Shown in pieces: positions 33,801-45,590 of a stretch of DNA of 64,000 nt (its first letter is position 1; each line of letters opens with the position of its first letter). A model generated the notes under the pieces. That model was given only the letters and a program-made list of their open reading frames with translations. It searched no databases and was not told the DNA's origin. The translations under genes and the position numbers were made by a program. Origin of the DNA: Taudactylus pleione (lineage: Eukaryota; Chordata; Amphibia; Anura; Myobatrachidae); NCBI GenBank assembly GCA_031769625.1, contig JAUIMM010000088.1:5843501-5907500 (forward strand). Reading direction: 5' to 3'.

Positions 33801-35026
33801 GCAATATTCATGTTTGTTTTTTTTTAAAAAAAGATTTTTTTTATTACTGGTTTTGTTTGCAAAATGCAATAAAAATATTTATCAAAATGAAAAAAAATAA
33901 TACAAAAAATGTGTTTTTATTTTTTCACTGATGGTGTGGCTAACACGCACACAGAAAAAAATTGTTTGTTTTATTCACACTGGGGGTGAACCCCTGAAAG
34001 AGGCTGCAGCCCCTTGACAGACAGCAGCACAGCACCCCTTTGCAGCTACGCCGATGACAGTGACAGGTGTTTTTTCTTTTTCTTCGCAGCTACGCCGATG
34101 ACAGTGACAGCTACGCCGATGACAGTGACAGGTGTTCTTTATATATATTTGACTCCTTGACAGACAGCAGCACAGGACCCCTGCGTAGCTGCACCGATGA
34201 CAGTGACAGGTGTGGTTTTTTGTTTTTTTTTCGGGGCAGCAGCCCTTGACCGACAGCAGCACAGCACTGGACAACAGTAGCCAGCCAGCCCCTATGGTCA
34301 GCATCAGCAGTATGTATATGGACAACAGTAGCCAGCGTCAGCAACAGCTCCCAGCTCCCTCCCTCTTCACAGTAGCCAACCAGCCCAGTATTGTAATGTA
34401 TATAACTATATAAATTAAGTAGTAGTGTACTACTAAGTTTATTATATTTATTTATTATCACAACAATACAATAGTGAACAGCTCCCAGCTCCCTCCCTCT
34501 GCCTGCCCCTATGGACAGGACAACAGCCAGCCCCTATATGGACAACAGTAGCCAGCCAGCCCCTATGTATGGACAACAGTAGCCAGCCAGCCTCTTCACA
34601 GTAGCCAGCCAGCCCAGTATGTAATGTATCACACAGCACTAGCCAACAGCTCCCTCCCTCTGCACGACACACTCCACAGCCGGAATGAAAAATGGCGGCG
34701 ATCGCAGGACCTTTTATAGAATCCAAAACCTGTGACAATCCAACAGCGGGATGATGACATTTTGCCTCGATTTCAGTTCCGAGCCTGGCGGGAAAATCCG
34801 AGCCTGACGGTTCCCAGCTTGGATCGGGGGGGTTCGGATTTCAGAAATCCGAACCCGCTCATCCCTACTCAGAATACAAAAGCTCTTATCTTGCAGCAGG
34901 TGCCTTCCTAGAGTTTTGTGCCCTCTCTATTCACCACAAAATGAGGTGGCACACTCAGTGGTAAATTTACTAAAGTGCTGGTTTTTAGAAGTGGAGATGT
35001 TGCCCTTAGCAACCAATCAGATTCTA

Positions 35027-36744
35027 AGGGGTAAATTTACTAAGAATCGAGTCTGATCGAATTTGTTGCTTTTTAAACTTGATTAGCATCGCTGGTGATT
35101 TTCCCGTTTTTAAACTCGCAAATTTACTAAGAAGTGAATTTAGCTAAAACTGAGTTGGCTGATGGTGAAGCAGATTGAGATTACTCCCCCGAGTACAAGT
35201 TTAGATGAGATTACTCTCCCGAGATTGCAGTGTTTTCTCTCTGCAAAACTCTCCCAAGCAAGCAGCCTGCACATATCTTTGAGATATGTGAAGGCTGCTT
35301 GTGTGGTCTACCTGTTAAACAAGGGTTAAATCTTAAAAAAACAATGATGTAGGGCACCCCTTCAAAATAAAAACATAACCAGCTCCGGACTGCTCAGCCA
35401 GTCCTGGTTCCTAAAATTACAGGGAACAAAACGAGAAGGGTTCCCCCATAATTTAAGAACCAGCACCTGGCGGGCCATCCTGGTTTTAAATATAGGGGGG
35501 AAAATGCGTAGGGGTCCTACTATATTTAAAACCAGAACCGGACTTAAACCAACTGGGTCCTCACGGTTCTCCAGGGCCAAAGCATTAACACCCCAAGCCG
35601 TGGATCTAAGGGGAGGTGAGGACCCTCCCAAGAAGCGGTCCTCCCTCTGCCGAGCACCCCAGGCTTAGGCTGAAGCACCGGGTTCTTCCCCCCCAGTCAC
35701 ACACATACACAGTTAAAGTAAGTATCTGGTTCAGGTTTCGTTTTTTCTTTTTGCCAAGTACGGAGATGCTACGGAGAGCGGCGCCAGGATATATGTGAGT
35801 ATGGGATCTTTATTCCAGATACTCCCATTGTAATCTATGGGAGAAGCGGACGTGAACATCTGGCAGCAGGTAAGTATGTGTGAGTGGGATAGGTGTATGT
35901 ATTAAAGTTCTACTGTATACGGTGTGTGTGTACTGTGTTAATTTAACTATTTATTTTACAGTGGGGGTACGGGTGCCGGCTGCCTGCTGGCACTTGTAGT
36001 TCCACTGTATAATACAATAGTTTTGTACTATTTTCTACATTATTACCACCATACCCACAGCCCATGTGTGCGGGGAAGAGCCCCATGCTTCAGACTAAGC
36101 CTCGGGTTTTGGGAGAGGGGGGACCCCTTTTTTGGGGGGTCCGCACCTCCCGAGATCCCTGGCTTGGGGTCTCCTGGCTGTGGCATTACACTCCGCTCGG
36201 TTTGGGTCCAGTGCTGGTTTTAAAAATAGGGGGACCCCTATGTATTTTTCTCCCCTATATTTAAAACCAGGGCAGGCCCTGCAGCTAGGTGCTTGTTCCT
36301 AAATTACGGGGAAACCCTACATGGTTTGTTCCCAGAAATTTTAGAAACCAGGACTGGCTGTGCAGTCCGGGACTGATTATGCTTTTGGGGGGGGTGGGGG
36401 GGGGGAAAACCCTACATCATTTTTTTAAATATTAAGACCTTTTGTTTACAGGTATAACACAAGCAGCCTGTACATATCTCACTAATATGTGCAGGCTGCT
36501 TGTTCGGGAGAGTTAGGCAGAGAGAAGACACTGCAATCACGGGTGAATATTCTCCTTCAAAACTTGCTACTCAGGGGAGAAATCTCGATCTGCTTCACCA
36601 TCGGCCAATTGACTCTCAGCTAAACTCACTTCTTAGTAAATTTATGAGATCCAGGACCCTTAAATCACCTGAGCTTCGGCGTTGCTAATCGAGTTTGAAA
36701 AAAAAAAAAACTTGCCCAGACTCGAATCTTAGTAAATTTACTGC
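35027..36744. mobile_element. Large palindromic element A, TA target site
   Basis: The ends are AGGGGTAAATTTACTAAG and TCTTAGTAAATTTACTGC. TA lies at 35025-35026 and 36745-36746. The left arm (35027 to about 35690) is mirrored by the right arm (about 36060-36744). Both contain the stem GCACATATC…GATATGTG between AGCAGCCT words, the GGAACCAGCAC-type words, and TTTAAATATAGGGG. No transposase is recognisable, and short frames inside are chance. Confidence 0.78.
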
Positions 36745-36746
36745 TA

Positions 36747-38800
36747 AGGGTTAAATTTACTAAGATTCGAGTTTGGTCGAGTTAGCATTCTCTGGAGAGT
36801 TTAGGCATTTTTTTCCACTCACAAATTTACTAATGTCAAACTCGGGAGATTAATCTCTTTTGCCACAGGAAAAGTCTGGAGAGTTAACAAACTCTTCAAT
36901 TCACCATGGCCAGACTCGAGTAACTTTTCACTACTAAAGAGAGGATTCAGGAATTTACCAAGATGAACGTTTCAAAACTCTCATGAGAACGGGCAAAACT
37001 CCTGTCCAGATTCATGAAATCAATTGGCTGTGACCCACGTGTAACAAGCCAATGAGCGGTCGCTATATGTAAAGCAGCCTCTGAATGGCTGCGAGGCCAT
37101 GGGATTTCCTGAAAAGGCCCATCTCCTGTCATTCATGAAGAATTGGTATATGTGACAACACATATACTAATACTTGTCCTGCATGGATTGGGTTTTTTTT
37201 TGCCAAGTTTGGGGATTCTACAGAGATCAGAGCAAGGACAGAGGTGAGTATAGCATCTTTTTTTCAGGTACCCCCATTGGATTCTACTTGGAGAAGGGGA
37301 CAGAACAGCTGGCATAAGGTAGGTACAGTATGTGTGAGAGAGGTAGGTGTATATAATAACGTACATTTTTAAGGTTGAGTATACTGTGTTTTTTTAACTA
37401 TTTTTTTTTACAGTGGGAGTATAGGTTAAGTTCCACAAGTGCCAAAGGGCAGGCCTGCTGGCACCTGTAGTTCCACAGTAAAAAACAATAGTTTCTATTT
37501 TTTTTACACTACTATTACCCCCGTAGCCAAAGCCCAGGGGTGCAGGGAAGAGCCCCAGGCTTCAGACTAAGGCCCTCATTCAGAGCCGTATGCTCTGAGC
37601 AGAGCGCACGCTCTGAATGAGGGCCGTCCTTCATAATTATGGAGCGTCCTCCTGGACGCTCGTATAGCTGTGGGTCACCACCCACAGCCTATACGAGCGT
37701 GCAGGTTGATGGCCGCGATGGTCAAGACCATCGCCACTGCGAGCCGGAGCCTGCAGTTGAGTTTCTCAACCGCAAGGCCCGGAATGATTTTGGCTCTATC
37801 AGAGCCAAAATCACTCCCACTGACATCACTAGTGATGTCAGTGGGCCGGCTTCTGACGGTAGGCGTTCCCTTGGGAACGCCCCCATCAGGGAGGCACGCC
37901 CCCGGCACGCCCACCAAAGGGGGCGTGCTGTCAATCAACATCGACAGCACGCCCCCTTTGATCAGACACAACGAGCGAAGGAAAGTCCTTCGCTCGTCGC
38001 GTCTGGCGCATGCGCACAACGGAGCTCCCGCCGTCGTGCGCATGCTCAGTGCACACCATCGACCCACTTGCGAGCGGACAGCCGCTTGCGAGTGGGTCTG
38101 AATCAGGCCCTAAGCCTGCAGTGCTCAGGAGAGGGTGTACTTCTTTATTGGGAGGGTCCCCACCTTTCCTGAGATCCCCGGCTTGGGCTGATCGGCTTGG
38201 CCTGTGAATGCTTTGGCTGGGGTGACCCAGTGATAGGGTCCCCTGGCTGTGGCATTACACCCAGGAAAGATTGAGTCTGGTGCTGGTTTTAAATATAGGG
38301 GGATCCCTACACAATTTTTTTCCCCCTATGTTTTAAACTAGGACTGGTTCAGCAGCCATGTGCTGGTTCCTTAAATACGAGGGGACCCTATTCATTTTTT
38401 GCCCCGTATTTTTAGGAACCAGTACTGGCTGAGCAGACTGGGGCTTGTTATGCTTTTGGGGGGAAACCCTACGTCATTTAAAAAAAAATAATAACTATAT
38501 TTTTACAGGTATAACACACAAACAGCCTTCACACATCTCACTGATATGTGCAGGCTGCTTGTTTGGGAGAGTTAGGCAGAGAGAAGACACTGCAAACTCG
38601 GGTGAGAAATCTCCTTCAAAACTTGCAACTCGGGGGAGAAATCTCAATCTGCTTCACCATCGGCAAACTCACTCTCAGCTAAACTCACTTCTTTGTAAAT
38701 TTGTGAGTTTCAAAAGCATCAAATCACCCGAGTTTCGTCGATGCAAATCGAGTTGAAAATAAAAAAACGCAATCAGACTCGAATCTTAGTAAATTTACCC
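36747..38800. mobile_element. Large palindromic element B, adjacent relative of A
   Basis: It starts AGGGTTAAATTTACTAAGAT and ends ATCTTAGTAAATTTACCCC. It shares TA 36745-36746 with element A and has TA 38801-38802 on the right. Its right arm (about 38110-38800) matches that of A, including TGATATGTGCAGGCTGCTTG and GGCAGAGAGAAGACACTGCA. The GATTCAG-type MITE 37571-38110 is inserted in it. Confidence 0.78.
37571..38110. mobile_element. GATTCAG-type MITE with 3-bp duplication TAA, nested in B
   Basis: The ends are GGCCCTCATTCAGAGC and GGTCTGAATCAGGCCC. TAA flanks both sides (37568-37570 and 38111-38113). It is the closest relative of the 17313 copy, with the same internal palindromes (GATTTTGGCTCTATCAGAGC; CACTAGTG-centred stem). 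No gene; the 177-codon frame starting at 37639 is an artefact. Confidence 0.93.
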
Positions 38801-38843
38801 CTAGCTATTATCTTCTAGAAGGTGCTAGATAAATGTTAAACAG

Positions 38844-39264
38844 AGCAATACATGTTGGTAGCTGCTCAATCACTACAGTAATATCACTCAGGTGCATGTA
38901 AGGGAGGGGTTATTCTATACTAGAAATAACAAAACGTAATCTCCCAGAACTCACAATGAAATCAGCAATAAGATTTGAAAAACTACATGGTGGTAGATAA
39001 TTCAGAGATCTCAGTTGCATATATTTGCAAAAATATGGCTAAGCCTCCAAGCCACGTCATGGCGTCTCTGATACTGGAGGTCCTATCACTTGGTCCGGGT
39101 CTGGGGTGCAGAACCCCCAAAAAAAGGCGAAAGCCAGCCACCCCAGGGAAGCACACCAGTGAAAGACTAAAGTGTTAATAAGAATAAAGAAAAACTATGT
39201 GTTAATAAGTGATACATAGGTGAAAGGTGTAATTAAAATGCTAAGAAAAGAATAATAAAGGGGA

Positions 39265-39306
<42 letters not shown>

Positions 39307-40105
39307 ACAAATATAAATATGTATATATATATATATATATACTAAGAGAACAAAATATAATTTGAAGGTGTTAAAGTGCTAAATAAAGTGTTAAAGCGTG
39401 CCACCCCAGAGCAGCCCAGCCATACCAACCCCAGGGGGCACCGCACCCCGATCCCATCCCCAAAACTGATAACCATATCCAATTTGGGTCATATAATTGC
39501 CCAATATAAGCCCACAAGATAATGGCACATACAAATATACCTGAATTGAGAGCCAGCTTACCTTGGGGTCACCTCTAAGTCCTCCTAATGGCACTACAAG
39601 AACCAGCATGCCCTCCAAACGCTGGTCCCATCTATGCCTCTCAGTACAGCAATACATGTTGGTAGCTGCTCAATCACTTCAGTAATATCACTCAGGTGCA
39701 TGTAAGGGAGGGGTTATTCTATACTAGAAACAACAAAACGTAATCCCCCAGAACTCAGAATGAAATCAGCAATAAGATTTGAAAAACTACACGGTGGTAG
39801 GTAATTCAGAGATCTCAGTTGCATATATTTGCAAAAATATGGCTAAGCCTCCAGGCCGCATCACAGCATCTCTGATACTGGAGGTTCCTATCACTGGGTC
39901 TGGGGTGCAGAACCCCCAAAAAGCCGGTGAAGGCCAGCCACCCTAGGGAAGCACACCAGTGAAAGACTAAAGTGTTAATATGTGTTAATAAGAATAAAGC
40001 AAAAACTATATGTTAATAAGTGATAGATAGGTGAAAGGTGTAATTAAAATGCTAAGAAAAGAATAATAAAGATAAAAATATATACATATATATAAATAAA
40101 TATAA

Positions 40106-40142
<37 letters not shown>

Positions 40143-40543
40143 CTAAAAGAAAAAATATAATTTGAAGGTGTTAAAGTGCTAAATAAAGTGTTAAAGTGTG
40201 TCACCCCAGAGCAGCCCAGCCACACCAACCCCAGGGGGCACCGCACCCCAAACCCATCCCCAAAACTGATAACTATATCCAATATGTGTCATATAATTGC
40301 CCAAGATAAGGCCACATGATAATGGCACATACAAATATACCTGAATTGAGAGCCAGCTTACCTTGGAGTCACCCCTAAGTCCTCCTAATGGCACTACAAG
40401 AACCAGTATGACCTCCAAATGCTGGTCCCATCTATGCCTCTCATGTTGGTAGCTGCTCAATCACTTCAGTAATATCGCTCAGGTGCATGTAAGGGAGGGG
40501 TTATTCTATAGTAATCCCCCAGCACTCAGCATGAAATCAGCAA
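38844..40543. repeat. Tandem repeat of about 800 bp, two full units and a partial third
   Basis: CATGTTGGTAGCTGCTCAAT starts at 38851, 39655 and 40442, giving periods of 804 and 787 bp. Each full unit contains a (TA)n microsatellite (39272-39301; about 40112-40141) and ends with CCCATCTATGCCTCTCA. The third unit covers only about 100 bp and stops at CATGAAATCAGCAA, where the Penelope-like element begins. No coding potential. Confidence 0.93.
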
Positions 40544-41541
40544 CTTGGTACCCCAGTTATGCAAACTTATTTATTGCCCATTGGGAAGAAGAAACCATTC
40601 ATCAAGAACTTTCCATGGGGACAAACTTGGTATCATGGTACCGCTATATAGATGACATTCTGTTTTTGTGGAGAGGAACAGCAGAAGTTTTAACCATCTT
40701 CTGTGAACATTTGAATAAAAACAATAAGAAAATCCATCTTACCTTTCAACAGAGCCAAAAAAGTGTCCAATTTTTGGATTTGGAAATTTACAACAAAAAA
40801 GGGAGCCTTAAAACAAAAGGTTTTAGTAAACCTACGGATTCCATAACCTACCTCAACACAAAAAGTGAACATCATAAGAACTGGTTGAATGGGATTCCAC
40901 GTAGCCAATTTCTTAGGCTCTGCAGGAACTGCACAGAAGACTCAGTATTCAAAAAGCAGTCAAAAGAAATGAAATACAGATTCCTCCAAAGTCGATACAA
41001 ACCGGAATTAGTAGATGAGGCAGAAAAGAAAGCTACAGATACAGCACGAGACACTTTACTAATCCCAAATTCCAAACAGGATCGTCAATCAAGGAACATG
41101 GAATGGGCTTTTATATCCCAGTACAGTCACCAACATAAAGAAGTAGAAAAATTTTTCAAAAGACATTGAGGCATTCTGAAAGGTGACCCCATTTTGAATA
41201 ATATTGTGCCCAATACACCTACCTTTTATTTACAGGAAGGCACCAAGCCTCAAAAACCATCTAGTTAGAAGTGCACTTGAAGGTAAAGAGAGACAAAATA
41301 TTAGAAGCAAAGGATTCCACAGGTGTGGTCTATGTATAGCTTGCAAACTATAAAGAGCACATCCAGTAAAATAACAGAATTTGAAGATAAAGGGAAAAAT
41401 ATTGTATCAACCATTTTATTACTTGTCATACAATGAATGTAATTTATTTGATTGAATGTGCTTGCGGTTTTAAATACATTGGAAAGACCTCAAGGGTACT
41501 TAAAGTGAGAATGAGTGAACATATCCGCAATATCAGGTAAG
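40544..41541 (+). pseudogene. Penelope-like reverse transcriptase and GIY-YIG endonuclease, broken
   Basis: The first frame (to 41169) begins within the RT: YANLFIAHWEE, then YRYIDDILFLWRG with the catalytic YIDD box, VQFLDLEIYNKKGSL, FSKPTDSITYLN and IPRSQFLRLCRNCTED. This is the usual order for the Neptune/Penelope group. The fingers and N-terminal RT motifs are missing. A TGA at 41167 replaces an expected Trp codon. A shift near 41225 then leads to APSLKNHLVRSALEG and a Cys-rich HRCGLCIACK, which ends at TAA. The nuclease follows at about 41442-41540: VIYLIECACGFKYIGKTS and RVLKVRMSEHIRNIR, with the GIY-YIG-type Tyr, YIGKT and Arg/Glu-His positions, then a stop. It cannot make functional protein. 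Confidence 0.9.
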
Positions 41542-42412
41542 GTACGATATCTCACTCTATCCCAGGGCACTTTAAGTCTAAACACCAATGTTCCACCGGT
41601 GCAATAAAACAATTTATCGGAATAGAGAGCGTGAAAAGCAACTGGAGATGAAAAAATGGAAATGCAACTTGCAAAGACGGACATGAGATAGATTACAAAC
41701 TCTCTCTCCTTTAGGATTGAACAGTGACTTCAAATTTAAATGGTTCCTTTAACCCATTTAATTTTTATTCTTTTATATTTTTATCTTTATGGAATGTTCT
41801 TCTCATTTGTCTTAATTTCCATGATTTAAAGCTTTGCTTTTAAGTATGAAGTGTCCCTTTATAAATATGTATATTTTAATATTACCCTTCAAAATTCTTT
41901 TATATATATTACGAGCATTAATGCACCTTCTCTCCTTCTCCCCATATCACGCATTGGAGAATCCTCACTTCTTATCAAATCTCCCCTAAGGATGACACCA
42001 CTCCTGACATATTACTATCCACCATCTGGATGTACTGGAAAACCATTGCCAGTACTTAAAATGGCCGCAATACCACTTCCGGGAATTACAACCCACAGGA
42101 CAGCCGGGGAAACTATTGAGATGTAACATTCACGGCAAACCGGAAATGAAGTCTGTGACGACTTCCAGTCACGGTGAAATTTTACATTATCGTTATTTTA
42201 CTAGGAGATAGCAGTAGGATTATTACATCGAGGGATAGCCCGGCTTACCATTCTGACATCCATGCCAGAGTTCTAATTTATAGAACTAATCTCCGGAGAC
42301 TATCATGAATCATTTACACTTTAGTTTGGGTGATTCCCCACTTCCGGGTCCACACAGGAAGTACTTACCACTTCCCCTATTTAAGACCACGCATCCCACA
42401 CACCAGCCATGC

Positions 42413-42446
42413 CTTGACAAAGAACGGTTGGTCGAAACATGTTGGC
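42413..42446 (+). other. CTTGACAAAG…GTCGAAAC motif in the element's 3' region
   Basis: CTTGACAAAGAACGG is followed by a short loop and GTCGAAACATGTTGG. The layout (CTTGA-like strand, small hairpin, CGAAAC) recalls the CUGAUGA…GAAA core of hammerhead ribozymes, which are known from Penelope-like elements. The first box does not match the catalytic consensus, so activity is not expected on this evidence. Confidence 0.3.
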
Positions 42447-42830
42447 GGCAGGTGTGTGAACCACTAATGAACACCCCTGGACCTTTGTATGCTTTGGAAC
42501 CCTCTGTGTGCAGCCCTCTAGAAATATCCAGAATTTTATGGGAACCGTTGACCTAGGGGGCCCATTGCACACCACCTGGGTATGTTCATATTTATTTATG
42601 TTCCTTCCCCTTATATAAGGGTGATTGTGATTTTACCGTTCTGACATAGATCTTGATTGATAATACTATTACATTTAAGTTTTAACTATCACGCTAAGTA
42701 CAAAAGAAGCTTAGTTTGGATATATGTAAAAAAAAAATTTATGTTATCTTGTATATGAAGAATAAATGTTTTAATTTTATAAATACTTTTCTCCTGTGTA
42801 TCCATCTGAGCGCTAGTAGCATTTGCCTCA

Positions 42831-44638
42831 CATATAGTTTTTTGCCGACATACAGTAGCTGCCTGGAGTAACTGGACATAATGTTGGATGGAGACAATTT
42901 AAATATATCTGCAGTCAGCTACTGCCTCATGGTAATTACATGTAAACAATTTTTATAGACATCAAAAACAACAGTGACACCTGGATGCTGAAACCGATCT
43001 CAGAAGGATTTCCTGGGAACCTTGTAATCAGGAATCCTCTTTTTTTTATTTTACTTTGCTTTTTCTTTCTTCATTTTAATTTTATTTTTGGAAGAAATAA
43101 ATCAATGAATGGACTTTCTTCCACGGCAGAGTTACCTCCCATACAAGGTGCAATAAATTACTGGAATTATTTTTCCATCTTATAAACAAAAACACATTTA
43201 CATCGTCCTTCATCAGAGGATGGGATACATCAAGCATCGCATGCAAGCGATCCATCTCGCCACACTTAATAACGCTGGTATGCATGAAGATTTGCAAGTA
43301 TCACAAAGGTCAGCTCTCCCAATAAGAGCTTTCCTTTGAGATAGAGGGACTGCTGAGAGGGATCCGATTGGTTCCCTCTCACATCACTATGTGAAAAGAA
43401 ACCCATAGGCTTCTATTGGGCAGCACCATCTATAGGTGGCTTTGCCCACCAGGTCCAAGCTGCAGGAAGTTTTGCTTTCTGAAGCTTGGTGCATATGAGA
43501 AATGCGGTCAAACCCCCAAAAAATTGCATTTTTGCGGGTTTGACTGAATAACTGAGGATAGTGCATCCTGCACAGAAAGAGAAAGTGCTATCTTCCATGC
43601 ATCTGTGCCTCTGGCCAATGTGAGCCACATGCAATGAGATAAGTAGTATCCAGACCACCTACTCCTGTTAGTGCACAGAGCACTAAAATGGCAAAGCATC
43701 GGTTTAGTTGCCCAATACATTATGTCCTCCATTCTAGCCACGGCCGGAATGGGACTAAAAATAGGCCCTGGCATTTAAAGAATGCACAGACCCACTTCAC
43801 ATCAGCATCTGGTTCCTGGCATAGACTCCACCCTTTACTGTTCCTGACTCCTCTTACTTCTTTGTCTAGGCTCTTACAAATATAATTAATATTAGAACAA
43901 CATACAAGTGTACATAATTATCTGTATTAAGCTCATCCTATAGGGGATTTAAACATGTGCCATAGTCAGATATTTGGTTGTTTTCTGTTAGGTAAAGCTG
44001 GCACTTCATTGGCGCATCTGTGGATGGATCTCACGATTATTAGCCTACTGTGCATGCATCTGACCTGCGTGTGCAACATAGAGCCTTATGGGCATTTCTG
44101 AATGGTACAGATCTCAGCTGTATCTCCACTTGCAGCTGAGAGGGTGCAACTGGGCGTTCACATTCACACGTAGGATAAGTTTTCCGCAGGTGTTGATGGA
44201 TTATGGATAATTCAGAGGTGAGCATATGCAGAGGTTCCTCTGCCTATAGATGGATCTTTTGCAACAAGGATAGGGCTGGAGCAAAGGCGTGCTGATGATA
44301 ATGATGACGGTTACTCTCACCAGTAAGTGGAAGGGCACAGGGCCGGATTATAGGTGGGCGGACTGCGCGGTCGTCCAGGGGCCCCCACACTACCACAAGC
44401 ATTCTGGGCCACTCTGAAGTCTGGACACTCTCTGGCCAGCTCCACCCGGCAGCAGACAGCTGAGCACACTGACTCTGTCACTGTTGGACTGTGGCTGATG
44501 TTGGAAGCCCCACCCCCTTGTTGCCGCGATTCGCGGGTGAATGGGTAGGGGGCTGAGCCATAACGAGCAACCCACATAATTCAGAAGTGCTGCCTGCCTG
44601 TCTGATCATGAAGCAGGTACCATGTGTGTGTGCTCTCT
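42831..44638. other. No gene seen; one small hairpin and a partial repeat
   Basis: A stem at about 43505-43545 pairs CGGTCAAACCCCCAAAAA with its near-complement. At 44338 CAGGGCCGGATTATAGG looks like a hAT MITE end, but its partner end was not found. Short frames here match nothing recognised. Confidence 0.45.
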
Positions 44639-45233
44639 GGGCCCGATTCAGACCCAGACGCTAAGCCGCGGACGCACACTATGGCCGATAGTCACCCTTC
44701 TGTGCATGCATCGCAGTGCGCGTGCACGAACCAGTCACTGCAATCGGGAATTGTGCACTCTTAGCACAAAGACTGAGCGCTACTTTGAGTGACAGATAGT
44801 GCCGTTTGTGGGTGGTAACAGAGGAAGGTGCTTGTGAATGGGGGAGTGGTGCTGCGAACGCAGGCATGTCTGGGGGTCAAAACTGAGTTTTATGGGTGAG
44901 CATAATTAGCATGGAAGTATCACTGTACATGTCACTTGGTTGTATTTCAGCCTGCAGTGATCGCAGTGCTTGCGGTGGGGTAGAGTCTACCATTGGAGCT
45001 GTGTGCAGCTCCGATGGCTCTCGATGGTTCTGATCAATCATACACTTCCTGGAGATGACGTGTGCTAAGAAAGAAATGTGGGCGTCTTTATACCAGCGTG
45101 CGTTCACTCTGCCATCGCTCTCTAAAACATAGAGGGCGTCCTTACACCAGACAGTGCGATCGTGGAATTTGCATATCCGGCCCCTTTTGGATGCGAGCGA
45201 TTGCGGCTTAGCGTCCGGGTCTGAATCTACCCC
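44639..45233. mobile_element. GATTCAG-type MITE
   Basis: It begins GGGCCCGATTCAGACCC and ends CCGGGTCTGAATCTACCCC. Its interior matches 14795-15283 in order. The neighbouring triplets differ by one base (TCT and ACT), so the 3-bp duplication is uncertain. Confidence 0.82.
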
Positions 45234-45239
45234 ACTGTC

Positions 45240-45590
45240 CTTTCCTCACTCTCTCTCCCTCCCTCTGTGTCTCTCTATCTCCCTTTCTCTCATCTCTCCC
45301 TCTCTCTGACACTCATGACTTCTCTGTCTCTGGGGGGTATTCAATTAGCCATGGCCTTTCTCTTTCTCTCCCCCTCCCTCCCATTCTCACTTCCTCTCTC
45401 TTTCTCGCTCCCTCTTCTTCTCTCTCTCTCTCCCTTCCTTGTCCTCTCCCTGTCTGTCACTCTCTCACTTTCTCCCTCCCCCTCTCTCCCTCTCCCTTCC
45501 ATGTCCCTCCCTCTCTCGTTCCCTCCTCTCTCGCTCTCTCCCTTTCTATCCCCCTCCCTCCTCGTCTCTTCTCTCTCTCTCACCCCCCAC
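45240..45590. repeat. Polypyrimidine (CT-rich) tract
   Basis: About 350 bp of C and T with almost no purines. It is interrupted near 45335 by GGGGGGTATTCAATTAG, which looks like a stray MITE end. Frames rich in Ser, Leu and Pro across it are artefacts. Confidence 0.95.

Larger units (their letters stand above)
30730..34867 (-). mobile_element. hAT element, reverse orientation, carrying host-gene sequence
   Basis: The left end TAGGTGTGTGCACCGGTCAC is the inverted 3' end of the 7408-10210 family. The right end CCGCTCATCCCTA is the inverted 5' end. The perfect duplication CTCAGAAT lies at 30722-30729 and 34868-34875. Of the transposase gene only the last codons and 3' flank remain (about 31000-31430, minus strand). 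The interior holds a 300-bp tandem array, a host-derived coding segment at 32396-33431 in the opposite direction, an AT-rich stretch, and the 5' repeats with ACGCCGATGACAGTGACAG. At 4138 bp it is longer than its relative. Confidence 0.95.
34959..38836. mobile_element. MITE split by later insertions (outermost layer)
   Basis: The left part (34959-35026) reads GGTAAATTTACTAAAG … AGTGGAGATGTTGCCC … AACCAATCAGATTCTA. The right part (from 38801) resumes TAGCTATTATCTTCTAGAAG, exactly as in the uninterrupted relative at 59146-59308 (CAGATTCTAGCTATTATATT). It breaks off at about 38836, where a tandem array starts, so the right end is missing. Confidence 0.85.
40544..42800 (+). mobile_element. Penelope-like retroelement (Neptune-like), 5'-truncated
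   Basis: A decayed reverse transcriptase followed by a GIY-YIG nuclease remnant is diagnostic of Penelope-like elements with an endonuclease. The left boundary is the point where the third tandem unit breaks off (40543/40544). The 3' untranslated part extends to AATAAATG near 42761 and a short tail. The exact right end is not defined and no target duplication was found. Confidence 0.85.

Noticed and set aside
37639..38172. Frames of 130-177 codons on both strands
   Set aside because: They lie within a GC-rich palindromic MITE. Similar frames appear in its other copies with different breaks.
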